In this document: piece after piece, positions 56,033 through 64,000 of the stretch | How the letters are laid out: each line of letters begins with the position of its first letter | Numbering within the stretch: the stretch's first letter is position 1 | From: Piezodorus guildinii | Taxonomy: Eukaryota; Arthropoda; Insecta; Hemiptera; Pentatomidae | Length of the DNA stretch: 64,000 nucleotides | Assembly (NCBI GenBank): GCA_023052935.1 | Contig: CM041297.1 | Span: 106,569,563 to 106,633,562, forward strand | Direction: 5' to 3' | The notes under the pieces: model-generated | Told to the model about the DNA's origin: nothing | Seen by the model: the letters and a program-made list of their open reading frames with translations, nothing else | Database searches by the model: none | Made by a program: the position numbers and the translations under genes

Positions 56033-57340
56033 AATTTTTTTCATAAGCTCTAAAGCAACAGTAAACAACCGACATTGTGTTCTTCAAATCAGCTTTCTAT
56101 ATTAAATACGATGTTATACAGTAACAAGTCTTATTATGCATAACTGTAAGACCAAAATTGCTTGATGTTTTCTTAAATATGGCATTATTCTATTCAGCGA
56201 GCTAGATTTATAATATTGTTGAATGTTAGACTACAAATAAACCGAATTAGGGAAACTGGGAAGATAAGGTAGCGAAGGCGTTTATTCAGGAGAGTGGCGA
56301 GTGGCATGGCATGACTGCTCGAAACGACAGCCAGTAATTTGTCCTTATCTCATTCTCATTTGAATAATTCAACACACAGGGCTCATTTAGAGACTTCGCA
56401 TTATACAGATTTCGCCTACGGTTGCCTATATTTTTATTTCAACTGGCATTTTGTATTCAGTTCTTCCATGATTCTGGAGCAAGGATTCCGTCGGGGTTTA
56501 GAATAGGAGGGACCCTAATTTGAATAATTCTTTCTAACCGCGTTGCATAAATTGTTATAAAGGAAATATTATTATATAAATATTTTGGAAATCAAGAGAG
56601 CAGTTCTAGTTTTAGAGATATTAATGAGAGATCTTGAAGTATGGTGTCAGAATCGGAGAATTAAAATCAATGCCAACAAATTCCACTAAATTATCTTTAC
56701 CCTTCGACGTAATTTTGAAGTAAAATGAATTTCAAATACCGATCTTTCGAGTAAAACCTACCCTCGAATATCAAGTCATTAATCATATAAGATTCATGTA
56801 ACAAGGGAAAAAAAACATATATTTCGGGCTCTATAATCATGTTCTAGGAGCCATACAACGGTCAGAAAATTCTCTTCCGCCCTTCCTCCTGAAATGGGCA
56901 TCACAGAAACAGTTAATTATTTACAGAAAAAATATAAGTAATATAGGTAAAACGCTTGTTCAATTTAACACTATATATACACAAAAATTTATTCATTGGC
57001 GAGAATAGTTGGTTGGTTAATTTTTACTCAAAAAACAGTATTGATTGAGAGTGAAATATAAATTAAAATATATAGTTCAAAGCAAAGGTAAAGTATATAA
57101 CTTTTCCTATTTCTTTTGGCACCCCAAACAGACACAAAGTAAATTTGAATTCGTAACTCAATTATCCTTGTTTCTATGTAAGATATCATTATATATTTTG
57201 CATAAATCCTAGCGCTGTGGAATGATTAGTTTATTTTAAATTTCCTCACCCTTGTATCTTTCATTTCAGAAGAATTCTTTTCTGTCTTGCCTTTTTTGTT
57301 TGTTGTTTAATCCATATTATTTTCAATATATATATATATA
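56033..57340. other. AT-rich DNA, no gene seen
   Basis: No frame above 60 codons with recognisable content. Nothing else seen. Confidence 0.5.
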
Positions 57341-57450
57341 TAAGTTTTCTAATGTTCTTAGGTTTCAGTCAATAAATTAACAATTTTATTTATGCAACGT
57401 TTCGAGAATTTATCGTTCTTATAACCATGCAATTTCAAATAAAATAGTAT
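57325..57450 (-). mobile_element. Solo Penelope-like terminal repeat next to a (TA)n
   Basis: A short (AT)n is directly followed by aagttttctaatgttcttag, ttcagtcaataaattaacaa, and gcaacgtttcgagaattt (57391-57408). This matches the left inverted repeat of the 41.9 kb element in order and orientation, including its position at the edge of a (TA)n. No coding body follows. Confidence 0.65.
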
Positions 57451-57924
57451 CTTACATAGACATATGTGTTTACTATAAACTTTAAAAGAACAGTGTTAAC
57501 TATTATTTTGATTGAACTATTAGTTTTTGATTTTCTTAAGGAGCAGTAAATTTCTTAATAAATTTCAGTTTTTAATCAATATTTTTTTAGTATTACTATT
57601 ATTATCTTTTTCATTTATCTTTTTAAACTATTGTTTACACAATAATCATTTTTTTTTCTCTCAATTACTCATTACCTAATAGTTTTTCTTATAAAAGTTA
57701 AATATGCATATAGTGTCTAGGCGTTGATGACCATAGGGTTTTAAGCCTTAAAACCAAAACATACAAACAAACAAACTATTATTTTATTTACTATAGGTAA
57801 TTATGTAATAAATGAAACCAAACAAATAGGACTGCCTCTGTTGATTGTAAATTATTCTTAAGGGACGAGATGTTCCAGAATAAATTCAGAATTCATTCAA
57901 AATGTTATGTTATCATGTTATATG

Positions 57925-57925
<1 letters not shown>

Positions 57926-57999
<74 letters not shown>
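57926..57999. repeat. (TA)n microsatellite
   Basis: About 74 bp of AT dinucleotide. Confidence 0.95.
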
Positions 58000-58002
<3 letters not shown>

Positions 58003-58288
58003 GCAGCTAAAACTAAAGTGTAGTTTAGGTCAAAGCTATACCACGGCTCCTTAAAATTACATTTACCCTCTCTAGTTGAAGTGGTTGGTTTTGGTAGCGA
58101 AGAGTAAAGGGGGTGGTTCTTCTCTTTGGCCAGAAAAGATCAAAGGTCCCCCTGTACTACCGAGGCCAATCTCTATAGGGTTTCCTGAAATCCTAGTTCT
58201 ATGAATAGTATACTACATTAATTCTTCATAATGAGGACTTCATAAGAGAAACTTTTGGGGTATGATTATCTGCTTACAAAGACATCTT
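58000..58288. other. Unrecognised, slightly GC-richer DNA
   Basis: No frame or repeat boundary recognised. Confidence 0.4.
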
Positions 58289-59211
58289 TGCTTTCACTTA
58301 CCTATATATGGAGTATATAGCAAGGGAAAGTATTGAGATCGTTAAAATTTAAGAATACTAGTTTTCATCGGATCTCCTTAGCAAAAATAATCAAATAGCG
58401 CAAAAAGGTCTGTGTGTGGTAAGCCTAGTGAAGAAAAAAAAAAGTCCTACAAAACTGAATTTTTATATTTAAGAAAAATATACACCAAAGATGTTACAGC
58501 AATTTTTTTTTAAACCAAAATCGGTAAACCAGAATATCCACTTTAAACTATGCATTTTGCACTCTTTTACGATTTTCTTGAAAACGGCTCTCCTGATTTT
58601 GATTAAACCCGCTATATCGATGTAAAATTTAATAGACTTCAATATAATGTAGATTTCATTCCGATCAGAATAGTCTTACAGTGCCGATGTTTTAAATTTT
58701 CTTCCTTTAAAATACCTTTTATTTTAATGATTAAAAAATAGAATCATATCATCTTGTTAGCATAGATAAGTAATGAGTAAAAATATAAGTTGAACGAATC
58801 CTATATTTAACTATAGAATAAGAGAACAAACATATTTTTTTTAATGCAATTTTTGTGTTTTTCAATTTATGAACAGTAATATAGATGCTTAAGTTACCGT
58901 TGGAAAGCTAAAGATTTCAGAAAAAAAATACTGTCTTATAAAAAAAATTGTAAACGTTTATGAAGAGTGATGAAAAGCCGATAAAACTAACTTATTCTTT
59001 TAAATAATAATATTAAAACAGATGGATTATCATTTTAAAACCATATGTATTTTATTTTATTTTTTTATAGTTATTTTTTTTTTAAACAGATGTATTATTA
59101 TTTCAAAAACATATGTATATTTTTTTAATATTTTATCTCAACTATATTGGAAGAAAAAAAAACAAAAATAAACGTTATCTTTATTAAAATATGTATATAA
59201 CTTTAAAAAAA

Positions 59212-59290
59212 AATATTGTGAATAGCCAAGCCAGGCTCTATTTGTAAGGGGAATACCCCAAAGGCAAATAAAATATATTCTATTCTAAAT
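59212..59290 (+). mobile_element. Short retroelement 3' end (Jockey-tail-like)
   Basis: tttgtaaggggaatacccca then aaggcaaataaaatatattc resembles the stem-loop-plus-AATAAA end of the Jockey-like family, with different bases in the stem. Only the end is present. Confidence 0.35.
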
Positions 59291-59329
59291 AATAATATTA
59301 TAGATTATTTAATAAACATGTTCAGGCCA

Positions 59330-59475
59330 TCGAATGAAGCAACTCCTTCCAGAGCTTCCATTCGCCCACAAAACGCCCTGATAATGATCCACAATGAGAG
59401 TCGAAACGTTGGCGAAAAATAAATAGTTGAAACTTCTTAGTTGTTTCATTCACTGACCGCCAACCGGACTAATGC
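59330..59475 (+). ncRNA. Hammerhead-like Penelope-type end with G8A-type change
   Basis: Helix I CGCC (59374-59377)/GGCG (59411-59414) is perfect. The core is CTGATAAT (59378-59385), where CTGATGA would be expected, so the usually invariant G8 is A. GAAAC (59403-59407) and GTT (59408-59410) follow. Helix II is poor. Downstream gttgaaacttcttagttgtt and ttcactgaccgccaa recall the ttgactgc ends of the other units. Probably inactive. Confidence 0.4.
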
Positions 59476-59500
59476 CTTCGTGTGTTGCGCGCACAAGATT

Positions 59501-60059
59501 TTTAATTCAACCAATGATATTGTTTATATTAGTATTGCAGCAATTATAGGGTCATGGATCAGTTGTCGGGTTACCTATCATCTCTAGATGGAATAATTGA
59601 GCAGTGCTATTGTTTCGTCACTCCTGCTCTATAGTGGAATAATTATTTATCTAATTAGCTTGTGTTACTTCGACCATTCCCAACCGACAAACTTTACATC
59701 AAAGAACGTTCTAATTAATACCAGCACTGTCAGCTCCAATAAGCCTTTACAAGGTAACTTGCCCGTGTTGAATGTAACACCTGTTTCTAATTAGGTAGGA
59801 TGCAATAACTATCAAATGTACATTACCAGCAAAGGATATAGAAATCATTAATTAAATACGCTTCATAGAGGACATACTACCTAAATAAAGTTTAATGAAG
59901 GACTGGTTCTTAAAACAAGATATGTACCTTACATTATGTGTTAATTGTAATTTTTTTTTATACTAAATTAATATTGTTGATATAAAACATTTTCATTTAA
60001 TTACTAGCTTATCCGACCAACATGTCCTGTCTTAACTATGACCAGGAGAACCGGTCAAG
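59501..60059. other. Unrecognised DNA
   Basis: A 65-codon plus-strand frame (59597-59794) has no recognised domain. At about 60005 an actagcttatccgaccaaca word begins the repeat that leads into the next feature. Confidence 0.45.
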
Positions 60060-60545
60060 CAAAAAAAAAAATTAGCGAAATCGGTCAACGCCTGATGCGA
60101 ACCTACAGAAGAAGGGATTCATTTTTATTTACAAAGATATAGAGATTGTTATTACCTTTAAAAAATAAAAAACCTAACGACCTTACTAACTTTTCTCTTT
60201 TTTTTCTTTTATAAGATCTTTTTCTTGACTGTTTTAAGCATAGCAAAAAAAGAATTAACGAAATCGGTGAAGCCGATGTGACGACCAACGGAAAAAGGGC
60301 TTCATTTTTATAAACATAGATAGATTATTATTACCTTAAAAAAAAACAAAAAAACATAACGATCATATTAAATTTTCCTTTTTTTTCTATCAGAAGATCC
60401 TTCTCCTGACTGTTATAAACACAACAAAAAAAAGAATTAGCAAATTCAGTCACGACGTTCACGCGCTTTGCAATGACCAAGGGAGTCTTTTTTTTTTTTC
60501 TTTCTTTTTTTTTTTTATACATAGATAGTTTATAAATAATGATTT
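60060..60545 (+). repeat. Three tandem copies of an about 185-bp retroelement-like 3' end
   Basis: Units begin near 60060, 60243 and 60425, each with an A-run, then TTAGCGAAATCGGTCAACGC or variant, a gggattcatttttattta-like box, an aacataga/tagat word, and a pyrimidine stretch ending in a cttgactgttttaagcat-like word. The cggtca..cgc..gaagggattcatttttat phrase resembles the 3' ends of RTE-type or related arthropod repeats. The third unit is truncated and more T-rich. Confidence 0.6.
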
Positions 60546-61005
60546 TGACATTGTTACCAGGACGAATATCGTTTCGGGACACGAAATAGTTGACAAAGCA
60601 ATCTACGGGGCCAAAATAGGAGAGACAAAAGAAATAATTCAAATTCAGGAAGTTATCGTGAATAATAGGGTCCCCCAATAGAAGAAAATATTATTAATAT
60701 AGATTGGGAGATGTAGAAAAAATAAATAAAATCAATCCAAGGAGCCAGAAGTGCAAAAACTAGGTTCAGAACTAAGAAAAACTAGGAGTACTAATACTGA
60801 AAAATAATAAAAATTATATTGTTCAAGCCAATAATGACAGTAGAAGTGGATTAACAAATAGTTAAAATAGACAATATTTACATCAGGATGTATTTCTATC
60901 AACACATTTTAGAAGGATGAGGGTAAAAAGTTAGTTTGGTTTAAAGGCGTCATCAACGCCTGAATATAGTATTTATATGTGTATGAATATAGGTTATGTT
61001 ACCCA
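60546..61005. other. AT-rich DNA, no gene seen
   Basis: A 115-codon minus-strand frame (60331-60678) spans the T-rich part of the tandem repeat and is Lys/Phe-rich by composition. No domain. Confidence 0.5.
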
Positions 61006-61009
61006 TTTA

Positions 61010-61620
61010 TACAGCGAGTTAAAGTGGCTCCTTTCCAGAATCATATCTTTACCATCCCATCAACACCCAGATCCCTCCCTGTATACACAGACATCTGTAA
61101 TTTAAATCTTTAGTCCACTCCCTCGAAACAAAATAGCGCCATTCTGACCTTAACACTTCTACTTATAGAACAAAAGCTTTTGATCATTCCTTTCTTGTCC
61201 GCTCAACTACTCCCTAGAATTCTCTACCTTCTCATATCCGCTATGCTTCTTCCCTACCATAATTCAAGTCTCAGCTGTTCCAGTACCTACTTTAATCCCA
61301 AACAGACGCTTAACAAGCTTGATATTTCAAATCAAATATTAATTAAAAAAGAAAATTTATTATTTATTGTTCATATTTAACTTAGTTAATGGATCAATTA
61401 TTATGAATCTGTTTCAATGTTTAGTTATTTATTTATTTTACACTTTCATTTTATTGTATACTTTAATCCATTCTTTTCTTCTTATGTCATTGTGAATAAG
61501 AACTATTTTATAATCATTTGGTCTTTTTGCCAGACACATTGTATATTTAATTGTACATACCGATTGTTCTTAAAGGACCCTTTCCTAGAATATATATATA
61601 TATATATATTTTGTTCTATT
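61010..61620 (+). pseudogene. Jockey-type LINE: RT C-terminus and 3' UTR
   Basis: The plus strand gives SELKWLLSRIISLPSHQHPD near 61015-61075 and TKAFDHSFLVRSTTP*NSLP then SHIRYA near 61165-61245. These match ELKWL and RSF.IRS...WNSLP.HIR with one stop. The 3' part ends with gttcttaaaggaccctttcc near 61565-61585, the family end, followed by a short (TA)n. Confidence 0.6.
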
Positions 61621-62370
61621 CTATATTTAATCATTTCTAATTAAAAAAAAATATAGGTAAACAAATTAATTTACTTTCATAAAATCATGTTTAATTATTA
61701 TTAAATATTATTTATTTATTAGATATATATAAAATCCTTGTGTGAATACATTTTCTTTACACGAACAAACAGAAGATATATTACATTTTGCCTACCTGGA
61801 ATACTCTAATTATTTCTGTTAAATCTTTAGATAAGTTAATGGAGCCACTCTGTGCTCCATGCTTCCACAACCTTTCCCAATCCAGAATAAAAAGAACAGG
61901 TGACTATTGAACGAGGTATCGTGGTTGCGTGTTTCGCTCATGAAGTATTCCAAATAAGAACGTACTCAAATGGAAATGTACCTGGGTAAGATTTATTGCT
62001 AGCTCACCTTTCATAATGATTTATCACCATTGAAAAGCAAACGGTAGGTAATAAATGTGATTTTAAAACGGATAAATAAATATTTACTACTTTTTCGACT
62101 CTTCAACAATTCTAGAACATTTACGCTAATTACAATATTTATAAAAAATCTAAAAAAAAGGAAAGTTCAATAATTATAAATTATTCTAATAAGAAGTTCT
62201 TAACATTAGCAGCCAGCAATGCAGGCAGTCCTTTCACGTTTCAACAGATTTAAAAAAAAAAAAAGAACAACAAAAAATAAAATATACTTTAAATTGTAAT
62301 AATTGTACTAAGCCGCTTAAAGGTGGAACATTAAATAATAAACGAGTATTTTAGGATAATAAATGGGCAC
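61621..62370. other. AT-rich DNA, no gene seen
   Basis: Nothing recognised. Confidence 0.5.
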
Positions 62371-63624
62371 CAGTTCAATGTTTTCTATACTGGGTAACAT
62401 CTGAAATTAAACATCCTGACTTACTGTTTTATTGACGCAAAAATAAAATTAAACGTGTAGTAGGATTTGGGACTGACATAATACCGATATCGTATAAAAA
62501 AAAAAAAATAATTGGAGTGATGATTAAATGTTATCTATATATAAATAAATGTTCTATTGTTTACATTTAGTTCCAAGGTATACCTATATTTTAAAAAACG
62601 GGGAATAATAATTTTAATGGTGTTTTCGGATGAAATGATTAGGTATCTATGATTCCTATTAAATTTCATGGAATAAAATACTTATTTTATATTTTCTAAG
62701 CTTTAAACCATATTCAAAGATAATGATTAAAAAGTATATTTTTAAAAAGATGTTTTTAAAAATTTGAATTAAAAATTTATTAATCAGAGAAATTATTGAT
62801 CTCCAGCCAGCAAATATTTTTTTTTCTTTCATAATGCGGCAATATGTTGAAACCGCATTAATTCGCGTGTTATATGTGCAACTTCATTAAGCGCGTAACT
62901 GATTTTGCACCATTTCAATGTTTTTTATACTGGGTTCATCTGATTTTGAACATCCTGACTTACTGCTTTATTGACGCATAAAAAAATAAAATTAAACGTG
63001 TAGTAGGATTTGGGACTGACAAAATACTGATTTTGTATAAAAAAAAAAAAAAAAAAATAATTGGAGTGATAATTAAATGTTATCTATATATAAATAAATG
63101 TTCTATTGTTTACATTTAGTTCCAAGGTATACCTATTATTTTAAAAAACGGGGAATAATAATTTTAATGGTGTTTTCGGATGAAATGATTAGGTATCTAT
63201 GATTCCTATTAAATTTCATGGAATAAAATACTTATTTTATATTTTCTAAGCTTTAAACCATATTCAAAGATAATGATTAAAAAGTATATTTTTAAAAAGA
63301 ATGTTTTTAAAAATTTGAATTAAAAATTTATTAATCAGAGAAATTATTGATCTCCAGCCAGCAAATATTTTTTTTTCTTTCATAATGCGGCAATATGTTG
63401 AAACCGCATTAATTCGCGTGTTATATGTGCAACTTCATTAAGCGCGTAACTGATTTTGCACTAATTTTGCACCATTTCAATGTTTTTTATACTGGGTTCA
63501 TCTGATTTTGAACATCCTGACTTACTGCTTTATTGACGCATAAAAAAATAAAATTAAACGTGTAGTAGGATTTGGGACTGACAAAATACTGATTGGAGTG
63601 ATATTAAATTTTATCAATATATAA

Positions 63625-63625
<1 letters not shown>
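62371..63625. repeat. Satellite-like tandem repeat, 2.3 units of 540-562 bp
   Basis: Units start at 62371, 62911 and about 63473 with catttcaatgttttttatac. The first two are nearly identical over their whole length, including ttccaaggtatacctat, tggtgttttcggatgaaatg, catgatgcggcaat-like and gaaaccgcattaattcgcgt words. The third stops after about 150 bp at an A-run (63627-63659). Differences are mostly in A-run lengths and a 10-bp insert in unit 2. Confidence 0.85.
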
Positions 63626-63659
<34 letters not shown>

Positions 63660-63661
<2 letters not shown>

Positions 63662-64000
63662 ATTTACAAAAAGCAAAAGCTGTCGGGTTAGATTGTACGG
63701 ATTGGTGATGGATTGAGGTGCTTGGACCCATGCATTCATGTAGCAAGTCTGTCTGTTGAGTAGAACATTTTTATATTATGTACCAGTATCTGAAACTGTA
63801 AGAAAGTCCAGGACCTTGTGGAGTTATTCGTTTGCAACATAGAATAGTGCATCCAAGATTTTTCGTAAAAACATTGGATAGGAAAGACTGGATCGGAGGT
63901 TATGGTAGAGCCCCATGGGTATATCGCGTATGTCCATAAGGGTACTTTCTGAGTACTTTGTATAGTAATTTTGTTGTTCAATGATAATTTTGATCGTTAT
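63660..64000. other. Unrecognised DNA of more even composition
   Basis: An 81-codon minus-strand frame (63736-63981) and a shorter plus frame overlap. Neither shows a domain I recognise. The window ends here, so a larger element or exon could continue beyond it. Confidence 0.35.

Larger units (their letters stand above)
58289..59500 (+). mobile_element. R1 repeat copy interrupted by retroelement ends
   Basis: Starts TGCTTTCACTTACCTATATA and follows the R1 order through tatgcattttgcactctttt, cttgaaaacggctct and ccgttggaaagctaaagatt. The R1 tail cgtgtgttgcgcgcacaaga appears at about 59481. Between about 59150 and 59480 lie a LINE 3' end and a hammerhead-like unit. Confidence 0.6.

Noticed and set aside
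62371..63625. Possible CRISPR-like array because of regular repeats
   Set aside because: Units are over 500 bp and directly adjoining, without spacers. This is a eukaryotic tandem repeat.
63736..63981. 81-codon minus-strand frame at the window end as a gene
   Set aside because: No recognised domain, and an overlapping frame of similar quality exists on the other strand. Truncation by the window end leaves it undecided.

Overview
This is a gene-poor, strongly AT-rich piece of a eukaryotic nuclear genome. It is full of poly-A/T runs, long (TA)n tracts and decayed transposable elements. Several repeat types argue for an arthropod, perhaps a hemipteran-like insect: a Jockey-type non-LTR retrotransposon, RTE-like LINE tails, a Penelope-like element with a GIY-YIG domain, and an interspersed repeat starting with the 'CTAGCCGACCCGGCAAACGTT'-type end that I recall from many arthropod genomes. 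The species cannot be named from the sequence. I found no convincing host protein-coding gene, rRNA, true tRNA gene or CRISPR array. Nearly all short open frames are chance frames or pieces of mobile elements.

Layout. 0-4.8 kb: mostly unrecognised AT-rich DNA, with a 1.35-1.66 kb inverted repeat carrying a hammerhead-like motif, and an NRF1-like plus X-box-like pair near 2.3 kb. 4.8-6.4 kb: four-level nested insertion (about 1.1 kb repeat, then a foldback MITE, then a tRNA-derived SINE, then a second tRNA-like SINE). 7.6-8.0 kb: a GC-richer block ending in a 42-base T run. 10-19.6 kb: Jockey-like and RTE-like relics, further copies of the 1.1 kb repeat (called repeat R1 here), two young 5'-truncated LINEs with target-site duplications, and a tandem duplication. 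20-33.3 kb: more R1 copies and many Jockey-type C-terminal fragments on both strands. 33.5-33.75 kb: a CRE/GC-box/CCAAT/TATA-like cluster, the best candidate for a host promoter. 34-35.6 kb: a direct duplication of about 650 bp. 36-41.8 kb: SINE, LINE and palindromic Penelope-type fragments. 41.8-44.0 kb: the standout element, a Penelope-like retroelement (RT palm plus GIY-YIG) between 188-bp inverted repeats that look identical, lying between (TA)n tracts. 44-64 kb: second MITE copy, SINEs, R1 copies, a third young LINE insertion, iterated 3' ends and a 540-560 bp satellite-like repeat.

How it works together. These are parasitic elements, not a pathway. Autonomous-type coding potential is seen only in the Penelope-like element and in LINE tails. 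The LINE enzymes are the likely source of the TSD-flanked SINE and truncated LINE insertions. The most interesting theme is a dispersed set of hammerhead-ribozyme-like cores (stem-loop followed by GAAAC and usually GTC). They occur at the ends of Penelope-type repeats at about 1.6, 32.0, 34.8, 39.5/39.6, 41.9/43.9, 44.3, 57.4 and 59.4 kb, most of them with an 8-nt rather than the canonical 7-nt core between the flanking helices. All coordinates and base matches were read by eye without alignment software.
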